Assembly (NCBI RefSeq): GCF_038443675.1 | Contig: NZ_CP151762.1 | Span: 1,364,001 to 1,428,000 of the forward strand | Reading direction: 5' to 3' | Source: Yoonia sp. G8-12 | GTDB taxonomy: Bacteria; Pseudomonadota; Alphaproteobacteria; Rhodobacterales; Rhodobacteraceae | Length of the DNA stretch: 64,000 bases | Shown here: positions 18,017 to 28,168 of the stretch, in pieces | Layout: each line of letters begins with the position of its first letter | How positions within the stretch are numbered: position 1 is the first letter of the stretch | The notes under the pieces: generated by a model | Databases searched by the model: none | Told to the model about the DNA's origin: nothing | What the model saw: only the letters and a program-made list of their open reading frames with translations | Translations under genes and position numbers: made by a program

Positions 18017-21000
18017 CCGGCCTCGTTGATTGGGCCGCCTCGCGTGCGCGGATGGTGCTGGCGTTTATTGCGCTGTCACTGCTGGCGGGCGGCATGGCCT
18101 ATGTCGGGCTGCCCAAAGAGGGCGAACCGGATATCGAAATCCCCGCGATCTTTGTTTCGGTCCCCTTCCCCGGCATTTCCGCCGAAGATAGTGAAACCCT
18201 GCTGGTCAAACCGATGGAGGCCGAACTGTCCGATCTGGACGGGTTGAAAACCATGTCCGCAACGGCCGCAGAGAACTATGCCGGCATGGCGCTTGAGTTC
18301 GAATTCGGGTGGGACAAGACCAAGATCATCGCCGATATCCGCTCGGCCATGAACAACGCCGAAGCACAGTTTCCGGCCGGCGCTGACCAGTATTCGATCA
18401 ACGAAATCAACTTTTCCGAATTCCCCATCCTGATCGTCAACCTGACAGGCCAGGTGCCTGAACGCACGCTGTTGCGCGTGGCTAAAGACCTGCAAGACCG
18501 AATCGAAGGTATTGATGCGGTGCTGGAAGCAGGGCTTGCAGGCCAGCGTGATGAAATGCTTGAGGTCGTGATCGACCCACTGCGCCTTGAGGCCTATAAT
18601 GTAACGGCGGGTGAATTGATCGGTGTTGTGGCCAATAACAACCTGCTGATTGCCGCAGGCGAGGTCGAAACCGCACAAGGCACATTCTCGGTCAAGATCC
18701 CGTCCTCTTTCGACGACCCCCAAGACGTCTATGACCTGCCCGTCAAAACCAACGGCGACCGTGTGATCACGCTGGGCGATCTGGCCACGATCCGTCTGAC
18801 GTTTGAAGACCGGCTTGGCACCGCACGTTTCAACGGCGTGAACACGGTGGCGTTGCAGGTGGTCAAACGCAAAGGGTTCAACCTGATCGACACCGCCGCC
18901 TTGGTGGAAGACGCCGTTGCAGCCGAACGCGCCAGCTGGTCGCCCGAACTACAGACCGCTATTCAGGTCGGCACCTCGAACGACCAGTCGCGCAACGTGG
19001 CCTCGATGGTCAGCCAGCTGGAAGGCTCGGTGCTGACCGCGATTGCGCTGGTGATGATTGTGGTTCTCGCGGCCCTTGGCACACGCCCCGCCCTGCTTGT
19101 GGGCTTTGCGATCCCGACCTCATTCCTTTTATGTTTCGCCCTTCTGGCCGTCATGGATATCACGATTTCCAACATCGTCATGTTCGGCCTGATTTTGGCG
19201 GTGGGCATGTTGGTGGACGGGGCTATCGTGGTGGTCGAATATGCCGACAAACGCATCAAAGAGGGCGTGGGCCCGATGCACGCCTATGTCGAAGCCGCCA
19301 AGCGCATGTTCTGGCCGATCATCTCCTCGACCGCCACGACGCTTTGCGCGTTTCTGCCCATGCTCTTCTGGCCCGGTGTACCGGGGCAGTTCATGGGTAT
19401 GTTGCCTGTTACACTGATCTTCGTGCTCTCGGCGTCTTTGGTCGTGGCGCTGATCTATCTGCCCGTCATGGGCGGTGTCACAGGCCGGATGAGCCGGATG
19501 TTCGGCAACGCATCCGAGACGCTCCGCGCCCGCCTGCCGTGGGTTGTGAGGGCGGCTCTGGTGCTGCCTGCCATCATGGTGGTGTTTACCGGTGCGATGC
19601 TGACGCTAAACCCCGGTTATCTGAGCGGTGAAGCGGTGCAAACCGGCGGCTTTGGCGACTCCTTCCCGGTATGATCGTGTTCCTGCTCGGGGCCTTCGCA
19701 TTGTCGATCACCATCGGGGCCGCCAAGATCGAACGCCAAGCCAAGTCGATCAAAGCAGGCTATCGCCGCTCGCCCTTTGGCCATTTCATGCATTTCATCG
19801 CAGGCAACCCGATCATGCCGCTGGTCACGGTGGGGGCCGTCGTTTTCTTGGTGATCTCGATCTTTGGCTATTACGGGTCCAACAACAACGGGGTCGAATT
19901 CTTTGTCGAATCCGAACCCGAACAGGCCATCGTCTATGTCCGCGCGCGCGGCAATCTTTCGCTTGAGGAAAAAGACGCGCTGGTGCGGCAGGCCGAAGAT
20001 ATCGTGCTGGCCCACCCCGGCGTGATTACCGCCTTTGCCTTTGCCGGTGACGGTGGTTTGAACACCGATGCCAGCGGCGCCAGCACCCCCAGCGATACCA
20101 TCGGGCAAGTCCAGCTTGAGACAATCCCGTGGGAAGATCGCGCAGGCATTGCCGAACTGGACGGCGATGTGGTGCTGGCCGAACTGCAAGACCAGCTCAA
20201 CACGATCCCCGGAATAGAGACCGAGATTTTGGCCCAAGCGCGCGGTCCCGCGTCGGGCAAACCCGTTCATCTGCGGATGAAAAGCGACAATTGGGATGAC
20301 CTGATTGCCGCCACAAACATCGCACGCGCGCAGTTCGAACAAACACCTGGCCTGATCACGATCGAGGATTCCCTGCCCCTGCCCGGCATTGATTGGCAGA
20401 TCGACGTTGATGTCGAAAAGGCAGGACGCTTTGGCGCCGATGTGGCGACCGTGGGGGCTATGGTCCAGATGGTCACGCGGGGGATTTTGCTGGATACGAT
20501 GCGCGTCGATAGCTCGGATGAGGAAATCGAAATCCGCGTCCGCCTGCCCGATCAGGACCGTGTACTTTCAACGCTGGATAGCCTGAAAGTGCGCACCAAT
20601 CAGGGCCTGATCCCGCTGTCGAACTTTATCACCCGCACCCCTGTCGCGAGCCTCGCGCAGATCGACCGGATTGACCAAAAGCGCTATTTCGATGTGAAGG
20701 CGGGCGTGGCAACAGGGCTGACCAATCTGGTCGTGGATGATGAACATGTCGCCGTGGTGCGGATCGTCAATGAGGATGCAGTTGGCATGGACCGCTACGC
20801 CGTTCAAACCCTGCTGAGCGATACAACATCCGCGCAACTGACTGCGCATGTAGAAGCAGGCGACACCTCAGAGGTGCCGCTGAACGCCAACGAACGCATC
20901 GCAGCGCTGACGGAATGGCTCAATACCAACCCCCTGCCCGCGTCCATCGAATGGGAATGGACCGGCGATCAGGAAGAACAGGCCGAATCCGGTGCCTTCC

Positions 21001-21704
21001 TGCAAACCGCCTTTGCGGGTGCTTTGGGGCTGATGTTCATCATCCTGCTCGCGCAGTTCAACAGCATCTATAACTCCATCCTCGTGCTGATGGCGGTGGT
21101 CATGTCTACCGCTGGTTCCTTGGTCGGGATGCTGGTGATGGATCAACCTTTCTCGATCATCATGACCGGCACGGGGATCGTGGCGCTGGCCGGAATCGTG
21201 GTGAACAACAACATCATCCTGATCGACACATATCAGGAATACAGCCGCTATATGCCTAAGACCGAGGCGATCACACGCACCGCCGAAGACCGTATCCGGC
21301 CCGTCCTTCTGACCACGATCACCACAATGGCAGGGCTGGCGCCGATGATGTTCGGCCTCAGCCTTGATTTCATGAACGGCGGCTATTCCATCGACAGCCC
21401 AACGGCGCTGTGGTGGAAACAATTGGCAACCGCAGTTGTCTTTGGTCTAGGGATCGCAACAGTGCTGACTTTGGTGTTCACGCCCTCCATGCTGGCCCTG
21501 CGCGTCTGGTTTGTGACCTATGTGCAGTGGTTTGCGCAACTTCTTGCGAAACTGTCCATGGGCCGCAGCAGTCGCGCGGCACGCGACTGGGCGCTGTCAC
21601 GACAGGCACGCCGGATGAAAGCCCCCGAAATTATCTGGGATGATCCCGAGGCAGCGGTGCTCACGCCCATCGCACCCAAACAGCCGGTGCAAGCGGCAGA
21701 GTAA
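18013..21704 (+). pseudogene. RND efflux permease, split by a frameshift at its midpoint
   Basis: Two adjacent frames together make one AcrB-like permease of about 1,230 residues. The first (18013-19674, 553 residues) has TM1, the first porter domain and TM2-6, including GMLVDGAIVVVEYAD; the first of the two usual TM4 aspartates is present and the second position is Gly. The second (19671-21704, 677 residues) begins MIVFLLGAFALSITIGAAK and holds the second porter domain and TM7-12, with GIVVNNNIILIDTYQEY. The first frame ends at TGA 19672 and the second starts at ATG 19671 (ATGA). Adding one C to TTCCCGG (19663-19669) would join them as GDSFPGMIVFLLG. RND pumps are normally a single chain, so a lost base is likelier than a genuine two-gene pump. 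It follows its adaptor gene by a 4-bp overlap. Confidence 0.8.
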
Positions 21705-21709
21705 ACAAG

Positions 21710-21749
21710 GCCCGCAGCGCTGCGCCAGCCATTTGCAGTAAATGATGCA
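21710..21749 (+). repeat. Left arm of an inverted repeat flanking the DUF4240 segment
   Basis: GCCCGCAGCGCTGCGC (21710-21725), a 4-base spacer, then CATTTGCAGTAA and TGATGCA (21730-21749). The reverse complement appears at 23306-23342 with the same blocks and one substitution. It begins 5 bp after the RND permease stop codon and contains the palindrome GCAGCGCTGC. Confidence 0.75.
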
Positions 21750-21983
21750 ATCATGGGCGAATGGCAGGTGCGAGCCCACTTTTCCAAATGCTGCATGATG
21801 CTCGAACGGCAGCTTTCTAAGAGTGTAGTGGTGCATCGTCCAACCAGATGTGTGAATTTTCTTGTGATGTTCGTGGTTCTGTCCAATTGTCGAACTGCTG
21901 ATCACTTTCTATCACCTCAAAAATGGCTCAAAGATTTGTTGCCTGGATCGGATAGGGCACATACCAAGGGACTTCCGCCAAAC

Positions 21984-23110
21984 ATGCGTGACAAAATTGC
22001 CATCGTCGAAGGGGAGTTTTTTTGGCCTCGTTACGATACCCCATCCAAGGACCGCGATCGTCTCACTGAGGTCGTTGTCGAGCTTTTCCATGCTGGCAAG
22101 ATTAAGCGACAGGCTGAAATGTCCCTCGACGATAGCCATATTCACCCCGCTTTCCAACAAGTGTTAGAGGGATATTTTGAACGTGGCCTTTTCGCTCAAC
22201 TGGAGGCGCATTTCACGGTTCCCGGGGGTATAGTGTATGGCCCTATGAGGGCGAACTCATGTGGTGGCGCAAATTTGCAGAAGCGGGTCAGACGCCACGG
22301 GCGGTCAGGTTGTGGCGAAACCACCTTGCTGGGCGGAAGAATGATTTCTGGTATCGGATCGCAGAGCGGAAGGCGGGGTATAGTAAGCCCAAATATTCTG
22401 GAAGTAGCGATGCCTCTGATCGCAACAGTTACAACAATTTGATCGCACAAATCCCTCGGATAAAGGAGGATATTCTCGGCAACATGGCTTTTGCGCGGCA
22501 CTGGTTTGAAGCTATGGATGTGCCGCAAGCACAACTAAATCAACTTGCTGCTGATCGCGCCGAAATCGAAACTGAGGAGCGAAGGCGACCCAAGGGCAAA
22601 CCAGACCCTCGCGCGATGGATCGTGAGGTGTTCTGGGAAGTCATTGGAACTCCGGGTGAAGACGGCGTGACGTCCCAGATCGAAAGTGTCGCTACACGAC
22701 TTGAGCAGTTCAAAGCAACTGCAATCAAGACCTTCGACAAATACTTGCAGGACCTGCATCGATCCACGTACCGGGATGATATCTGGGCGCTGGCTTTTCT
22801 ACTAAACGACGGGTGCTCAGATGATAGTTTTGAAGCATTTCGATGCTGGCTGATCTTGCAAGGCAGGGAAGTCTTTGAGGCGACTTTAAGCGATCCCGAT
22901 GCATTTGATGTGGATATATTTTCCACAAATTTCGAAGGTGCGCTGCCGCTTCTGGATACGTCACTTCTGGCGTATGAGGCTCGCACTGGTAAAACGATGG
23001 CGCGTAAGTTTCTCACAGTGGAAAGTCTCTTAGATGACGGTTTGCCCGAAGAAGCCTACGCAGACCTGTTGCCCACCGTTGCTGCCAAACTTTCGGCCCA
23101 GCGAAACTAA
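21984..23110 (+). pseudogene. DUF4240 domain protein with N-terminal extension, frameshifted
   Basis: An accessory gene of uncertain start. An ATG at 21984 opens MRDKIAIVEGEFFWPRYDTP and runs to about AHFTVPGG; the continuation is in another frame as YSVWPYEGELMWWRKFAEAG and goes on to 23110. One extra base in the G run at 22224-22228 (five seen) would join them. The C-terminal part (about 22635-22915: REVFWEVIGTP, DDIWALAFLLNDGCSDDSF, FRCWLILQGREVFEATLSDP) matches DUF4240, a family without known function. The N-terminal part is not recognised. The gene is poorer in G and C than its neighbours and lies alone between inverted repeats, so acquisition by transfer is likely. If the frameshift is real, only the later ORF (ATG 22259, 283 residues) would be made. 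Confidence 0.6.
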
Positions 23111-23366
23111 GGTTTTCGCGCAAATGGAAAGTAGGAAGACGGACCATCTGTTCGCTCGGTTTCATCAGAGCAGGCATTGACCCAGCTCAAATGTGGGACC
23201 GTTTTGTCCCGCTTAGCCGACATTCACCGCAGACAGCTCCCGAAGAAATGTTCGGAACCTGCTGTTCGCTATTGCGTCTTGCTAACAGGGCTCTGAACCC
23301 CGAGGTGCATCACTTACTGCAAATGCGCGCAGCGCTGCGGGCATTTTCTTTTTGGATCAGTGGCTT
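23111..23366. other. Intergenic region between DUF4240 gene and ABC exporter
   Basis: A 256-bp spacer with no gene. It contains a short hairpin GGGAC-CGTTTT-GTCCC (23193-23208) and the right inverted-repeat arm (23306-23342). Confidence 0.6.
23306..23342 (-). repeat. Right arm of the inverted repeat flanking the DUF4240 segment
   Basis: Read on the minus strand: GCCCGCAGCGCTGCGC, one base, CATTTGCAGTAA, one substitution, TGATGCA. It matches 21710-21749 in opposite orientation and ends 24 bp after (in minus-strand order) the stop of the ABC exporter gene. No flanking target-site duplication is visible. Confidence 0.75.
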
Positions 23367-25193
23367 TTAGACCACCACCTCTTCTTCTTCCGACTGCCGG
23401 TTCCACAATTGCGCATAGCGCCCTTCGGCGGCCAGCAATTTCTCGTGGTGACCTTCTTCGACGATCACGCCGTTTTCCAGCACAACGATCAGGTCTGCAT
23501 CGGCAATCGTGGACAGACGGTGCGCGATGGTGATGACGGTACGCCCCTCGCCCATCGCCTTCAGCTCGGCCTGAATTTCCCGCTCGGTGTCGGTATCAAG
23601 TGCGCTTGTCGCCTCGTCCAACAACAGGATCGGCGGGTTTTTCAGCAAGGTCCGCGCAATACCAACCCGTTGCTTTTCACCACCCGAAAGCTTCAAGCCA
23701 CGCTCGCCCACCGTGGTTTGGTACCCATCCGGCAGGCTGATGATAAACTCATGGATTTTGGCGGCTTTGGCGGCGGCAATGATTTCATCCTCGCTCGCCG
23801 TGGGCCGTCCGTAAGCGATATTATAATGCACCGTGTCATTGAACAGCACCGTATCCTGCGGGACGACACCGATTTGGGCGTGCAGGCTTTCCTGCGTCAC
23901 GTCGCGCACATCCTGCCCGTCAATCAACAGCGCACCGCCGCTCACATCATAAAACCGGAACAGCAAGCGCCCGATGGTCGATTTGCCCGACCCCGATGAT
24001 CCGACAATCGCCACGGTCTGGCCCGGTGCGACCTCAAGGCTGACGCCTTTCAGGATCGGGCGGGCCGCATCATAACCAAAGCTGACATCTTGCAAGGTCA
24101 CGCGCCCGCCGTTCACCTTAAGCGGCGTGGCATCCGCTTTGTCCGTCACCTCTGCGGGTTGCCCCAGCAGATCAAACATATCGCCCATATCAATCAGAGC
24201 CTGCCGGATTTCGCGGTAAACCGTGCCAAGAAAGTTCAGCGGCATTGTGATCTGGATCATATAGGCGTTGACCATAACAAAATCGCCCACGGTCAAATCG
24301 CCCCTTTGCACGCCAACGGCGGCCATGACCATGACCACCACAAGACCGCCGGTGATCAGAACAGACTGGCCAAAGTTCAGGAACGCCAGCGAATAGTTGG
24401 TGCGGATCGCGGCGTTTTCATACTGCCCCATGGCCACGTCATAACGGTCGGCCTCCCAGCGTTCGGCCCCGAAATATTTGACGGTTTCAAAGTTCAGCAG
24501 GCTATCGACGGCTTTCTGGTTCGCATCCGTATCCTGATCGTTCATTTCCTTGCGGATTCTCACCCGCCATTCGGTGACCTTAAAGGTGAACCAGACATAA
24601 AGTGCGATGGTCAGAACAACGACCGCCAAGTACCAGACATCAAAGAGGAAAAACAGGACGACCGAGATCATCAACAACTCAAGCACCAGCGGCCCCATCG
24701 AGAACAGCAAGAAGCGCAGCAGGAAATCCACGCCCTTCACACCACGTTCAATGACCCGCGACAAACCACCGGTTTTGCGGGTGATGTGATAGCGCATCGA
24801 CAGGCGGTGAATATGGGTAAAGGTCTCAAGCGCAAGTTGCCGCAAGGCCCGCTGACCGACGCGCGTGAACACCACATCGCGCAACTGCTGAAAGCCCACG
24901 GACATCAGCCGCGCCAGACCGTAGGCCAGCGTCAGACCGACCGCCCCTAGACCCAGCACCGTGGCGGCATCGGCCCCTTCCGGTGCCAAAGCATCAACCG
25001 CCTGTTTGTACAGGACCGGCGTGCCGACCGCGATGACCTTGGACAAAAGCAGCACCGCCAGTGCAATCACCACACGGCGTTTCACCCAAGTCTGCCCCTC
25101 TGGCCACAGATAAGGCACCACTCGGCGGATTACATTCCACCCCTGGACCCGGGCATCACTGAGATTGGCTTCGGTTTTTTCTAGACCACGCAT
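23367..25193 (-). CDS. ABC exporter of the Atm1/HMT type (fused permease-ATPase)
   Basis: A 608-residue half transporter. The N-terminus VRVVPYLWPEG is preceded by a short soluble stretch; six membrane helices run to about residue 330 with SKVIAVGTPVLYKQAVDAL, a pattern of Atm1-like exporters of glutathione persulfide or heavy-metal conjugates. The ATPase has Walker A VGSSGSGKSTIGRLLFRFYD, signature LSGGEKQRVGIAR, Walker B ILLLDEATSALDTDTE and the switch TIAHRLST. The start at 25193 follows GGAG. It probably acts as a homodimer in the inner membrane in Fe-S or metal homeostasis; the substrate is inferred from family likeness. Confidence 0.88.
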   Translation of the reverse strand: MRGLEKTEANLSDARVQGWNVIRRVVPYLWPEGQTWVKRRVVIALAVLLLSKVIAVGTPVLYKQAVDALAPEGADAATVLGLGAVGLTLAYGLARLMSVGFQQLRDVVFTRVGQRALRQLALETFTHIHRLSMRYHITRKTGGLSRVIERGVKGVDFLLRFLLFSMGPLVLELLMISVVLFFLFDVWYLAVVVLTIALYVWFTFKVTEWRVRIRKEMNDQDTDANQKAVDSLLNFETVKYFGAERWEADRYDVAMGQYENAAIRTNYSLAFLNFGQSVLITGGLVVVMVMAAVGVQRGDLTVGDFVMVNAYMIQITMPLNFLGTVYREIRQALIDMGDMFDLLGQPAEVTDKADATPLKVNGGRVTLQDVSFGYDAARPILKGVSLEVAPGQTVAIVGSSGSGKSTIGRLLFRFYDVSGGALLIDGQDVRDVTQESLHAQIGVVPQDTVLFNDTVHYNIAYGRPTASEDEIIAAAKAAKIHEFIISLPDGYQTTVGERGLKLSGGEKQRVGIARTLLKNPPILLLDEATSALDTDTEREIQAELKAMGEGRTVITIAHRLSTIADADLIVVLENGVIVEEGHHEKLLAAEGRYAQLWNRQSEEEEVVV

Positions 25194-25259
25194 TGGGACT
25201 CCACGACTTGAGGCGTCATTCCTAAGCCCGGGATCCAAAGATGACCAGAGGCGCGCGCG

Positions 25260-26465
25260 CTATTGCGTGATCTCGGGGATGCGAAAGATCTGACCGGGGT
25301 AAATCAGGTCGGGATCGCGGATCAGATCGCGGTTGGCCTCATAGACCTCGACGTAGAAAATACCCGCGCCAAGGTTCTCTTCGGCAATCGCCCAGAGCGT
25401 GGCACCGGGTTGCACGGTGCGCACCGCCACTTCAAAACCTTCGACGGCGGTTTCCTCGGCCAGCACAGCAGCCACGTCAGCGGCCTCTTCACGGCGGAAC
25501 GGGGTTTCAAGACGCGAAACGACGTCGCCTTCGGTATCCACTTCGTCAATCCGCAGCGTGTAAACACCTGTTGCGATATTGGGCAGATCAATCTGCCAGT
25601 CGCCGCCTTCGGTCACAGGTGACGCTGTGACAGGTTGGTTGTCGATATAGACCTGCACGGCCCCATCGCCGGTGGCGCGGCCCGAAAGCTGCACTTCGCC
25701 GTCAGGATCATAGGTGATCGCGTCCAAGGCCACGTTTGGCTGGGCCTCGGGTGCCGCCAGCGTCGGGCTGGCTTGCACTACGCGCACACCGTCCGCATCG
25801 GCCTGCAACACGGTGGGCGCTACGGGTGCGGCTGGCGCTGGATCAGCATCCGGGAGTGTCGGCGCTTGGGGTGCGGGAATGGATGGCACAGCCTGCACAT
25901 CTGCCGGTGCTTGAGGCGCGTCAGGGGTTGCATCTGGGGTTGCATTTGGTGTGGGGTCTTCGACCGCCGCTATCACGACAGGTGCTGCAATCGGGGCCAC
26001 GATATAGCTGGTGGTCGATGCAATCGCATCACCCTCTGGGTCCGCCAGCAAAGACAGCCTGCGGGGTTGGGCGGCGGGGCCAGCAAGGGGAAGGGCTACA
26101 AAGTTGCCCCCAGCATCAGCCACGACGCGGTCAATCGCTTCGCCCGCTAGAATGACATCCACCGTTTGCCCCGGTTCCGCCCGCCCCGCGATCACCATAC
26201 TGCCGTCGGGGTCAACGCGGAACGTATCAAACTCTGGCACCTGTCGCGCCTGCGTGGGCTCGGGGGCCTCGGCCACCACTTCTGGCTCGGCTTCTGGCGC
26301 GACAACCGGAGAAGGCGTTACAACGACCCTCTCGTCCGCCATATCTATCGGAGCATCATCCACGTCGGGTTGAGGCAACACCAGAAAAATCAAAACACCA
26401 ATGGCCACAGCAGCCAAGCCGCCCAGCACCACAGGCTTTGCGCCTGATTTCACGTCTTCTTCCAC
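25260..26465 (-). CDS. LysM domain-containing membrane-anchored protein
   Basis: A 401-residue protein starting at GTG 26465 with AAGGGG upstream. A single membrane helix (about residues 12-30, VVLGGLAAVAIGVLIFLVLP) is followed by a long Pro/Ala/Asp-rich, low-complexity periplasmic region (residues 50-250) containing two Ig-like beta segments (DPDGSMVIAGRAEPGQTVDV; DPDGEVQLSGRATGDGAVQV). A C-terminal LysM domain (residues about 350-398: GATLWAIAEENLG, DLIYPGQIFRIP) should bind peptidoglycan. It may tether the envelope or modulate wall enzymes; no catalytic domain is seen. Confidence 0.85.
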   Translation of the reverse strand: MEEDVKSGAKPVVLGGLAAVAIGVLIFLVLPQPDVDDAPIDMADERVVVTPSPVVAPEAEPEVVAEAPEPTQARQVPEFDTFRVDPDGSMVIAGRAEPGQTVDVILAGEAIDRVVADAGGNFVALPLAGPAAQPRRLSLLADPEGDAIASTTSYIVAPIAAPVVIAAVEDPTPNATPDATPDAPQAPADVQAVPSIPAPQAPTLPDADPAPAAPVAPTVLQADADGVRVVQASPTLAAPEAQPNVALDAITYDPDGEVQLSGRATGDGAVQVYIDNQPVTASPVTEGGDWQIDLPNIATGVYTLRIDEVDTEGDVVSRLETPFRREEAADVAAVLAEETAVEGFEVAVRTVQPGATLWAIAEENLGAGIFYVEVYEANRDLIRDPDLIYPGQIFRIPEITQ

Positions 26466-26575
26466 GTTTCGCCCCTTTTATAATGCCCGTCGCAGGCAAC
26501 CCTTCGGTGAAGGTTGAGACACCTTAACAACGCCGCTATGACCGGTCAAAGTGAAGCTAGCGCGAAGGAGCCACA

Positions 26576-27130
26576 ATGTCTGCATATCCGAAATCAGTTT
26601 GCGTCTACTGTGGCTCTCGGGACGGTGTCGCACCTGCCTATGCCGAAGCGGCCAAAGCCACGGGTGAAATGCTGGCGGCCAATCGCTGGCGTCTGGTTTA
26701 CGGTGCGGGTGATGTGGGCCTGATGGGCCGTGTCGCCAATGCGGTTCAGGCGGCGGGCGGGGAAACCTTTGGTGTGATCCCCACCCACCTGATGGATTGG
26801 GAGGTCGGCAAGCGCGATCTGAATACCTTCGTGATCACCGAAACGATGCACGAGCGCAAAAAGGTGATGTTTATGAACGCTGATGCGGTTGTCGTGCTGC
26901 CAGGGGGTGCTGGATCGCTGGACGAATTCTTTGAGGCGCTCACTTGGCGGCAGTTGAGGCTGCACACCAAGCCACTGATCTTGCTGAATATCGAAGGCTT
27001 TTGGGATCCGTTGCGCGATTTGCTGGCGCATGTGGTCGATCAGGGTTTTGCGGGCGACGATATCCTGTCCTTCGTGCAAGTGGCCGACGATGTAGCCGAT
27101 CTGGAAAGCAAACTGAAAGATATCCTATAG
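26576..27130 (+). CDS. LOG-family (TIGR00730) Rossmann-fold protein
   Basis: A 184-residue protein of the LONELY GUY / TIGR00730 family. It begins KSVCVYCGSRDG, has YGAGDVGLMGRVANA and the signature PGGAGSLDEFFEALTWRQL with the catalytic-site Arg/Glu pattern. Members hydrolyse cytokinin or purine riboside 5'-monophosphates to base plus ribose phosphate, and the bacterial role is probably nucleotide salvage. AAGGAG lies 7 bp upstream of the start. Its stop overlaps the end of the convergent threonine dehydratase-like gene by 6 bp. Confidence 0.9.
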   Translation: MSAYPKSVCVYCGSRDGVAPAYAEAAKATGEMLAANRWRLVYGAGDVGLMGRVANAVQAAGGETFGVIPTHLMDWEVGKRDLNTFVITETMHERKKVMFMNADAVVVLPGGAGSLDEFFEALTWRQLRLHTKPLILLNIEGFWDPLRDLLAHVVDQGFAGDDILSFVQVADDVADLESKLKDIL

Positions 27131-28096
27131 CGCCTGCATCAGTTCCGCATACCGCGCGAGTGAGATATTCGACCCGCACGCAATGATCCCGATCTGACGC
27201 CCCGTCAGTTCCGCCTTCAGCGGCCCGATGATGGCCGCCAACGCGGCCCCGCAAGCGGGCTCTGCCGTGATCCGCAGGACGTTCTGGTAATGGTCCATCG
27301 CCACCAGCATCTCGTGGTCCGCGATCTTGACGATCCGGTCCACATAAGCGCGCGCCACCCCGTAGGTCAGCGGCATCGCCAATGGCGCGCCAAGACTGTC
27401 TGCAATGGTGGCGACTTTGCGGATCTTCACAGGCGCCCCGGCGGCAAAGCTCTGCGACATGCTATCCGCGCCGTAAGGCTCAACGCCGATCACCGTCGCG
27501 TTAGGGTTCAGTTGCTTGATCGCGCAGGCCATGCCGCTGATCATGCCGCCACCCCCGATAGGGATAATAAACGTATCAATCTGCGGGGCCTGCGTGGCGT
27601 ATTCATAGCCGCAGGTCGCCGACCCAAGGATCATGTGCTCCGCCTCAAAGGGGTGCATCAGCGACCGTCCCGCGTCGGCGGCGTCATTCATCGCAGCAAA
27701 AGCCGCAGCCATATCATCATGCAGCGTGACGGTCGCACCCAGCGCCTCGCACCCTGCGATACGGGCAGGGTCAGTGGCCTTTGGCATCGCGATCAGGGCA
27801 TCAACGCCAGCGGCTTTGGCCGCCCAAGACACCGCCAGCGCGTGATTGCCGCCGCTGGCCGCGACAACACCCGCCGCACGCTGCGCTGCATCCAGTTGGC
27901 GGATGCCCAGCAAAGCACCGCGCGCTTTGAATGATCCGGCTTGCTGGAACAGCTCGAGCTTGACGGTGACGTCAGCGCGATCTGGTAAAAGGCCGTCCCA
28001 ACGGGCCGATGTTAGAGGCAGGACGGGTGTTTCAATCAGATCCCCCCGCAGATGCGCCAACGCAGCAGAAATTTCGTCCAGTGTTGGTCCAGTCAT
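27125..28096 (-). CDS. PLP-dependent threonine/serine dehydratase
   Basis: A 323-residue fold-type II PLP enzyme. The lysine motif is QAGSFKARGALLG, SGGNHALAVSWAAKAAG binds the phosphate-side substrate, and the glycine-rich IPIGGGGMISG loop binds the PLP phosphate. Length and the absence of an ACT domain fit catabolic threonine dehydratases or serine/threonine dehydratase-like enzymes; the precise substrate cannot be read off. The start at 28096 follows GGAGG at ideal spacing; a longer in-frame start at 28138 adds 14 residues unlike the family. Confidence 0.87.
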   Translation of the reverse strand: MTGPTLDEISAALAHLRGDLIETPVLPLTSARWDGLLPDRADVTVKLELFQQAGSFKARGALLGIRQLDAAQRAAGVVAASGGNHALAVSWAAKAAGVDALIAMPKATDPARIAGCEALGATVTLHDDMAAAFAAMNDAADAGRSLMHPFEAEHMILGSATCGYEYATQAPQIDTFIIPIGGGGMISGMACAIKQLNPNATVIGVEPYGADSMSQSFAAGAPVKIRKVATIADSLGAPLAMPLTYGVARAYVDRIVKIADHEMLVAMDHYQNVLRITAEPACGAALAAIIGPLKAELTGRQIGIIACGSNISLARYAELMQAL

Positions 28097-28110
28097 CGCA
28101 TCCTCCAAAG

Positions 28111-28143
28111 CAAAAGGCCCGTGAGAGCGGTGTCCCACGGGCC
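28111..28143 (-). terminator. Rho-independent terminator of the host-attachment-like gene
   Basis: GGCCCGTG (28116-28123) pairs with CACGGGCC (28136-28143); on the minus strand the stem is followed by TTTT. It lies 26 bp past the stop at 28169. Confidence 0.8.
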
Positions 28144-28168
28144 GGTTGAATTGTCTATGCGGGTTCGG

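Noticed and set aside
21753..21983. N-terminal part of the 690-bp frame starting at 21753
   Set aside because: Translation before 21984 has no protein-like pattern and the ATG is within the inverted-repeat region; the real start was placed at 21984 with caution.
22259..22442. Treating the ATG at 22259 as a clean start of the DUF4240 protein
   Set aside because: The same frame continues sensibly upstream (YSVWPYEGEL) and no ribosome-binding site precedes 22259, so a frameshifted longer gene fits better.
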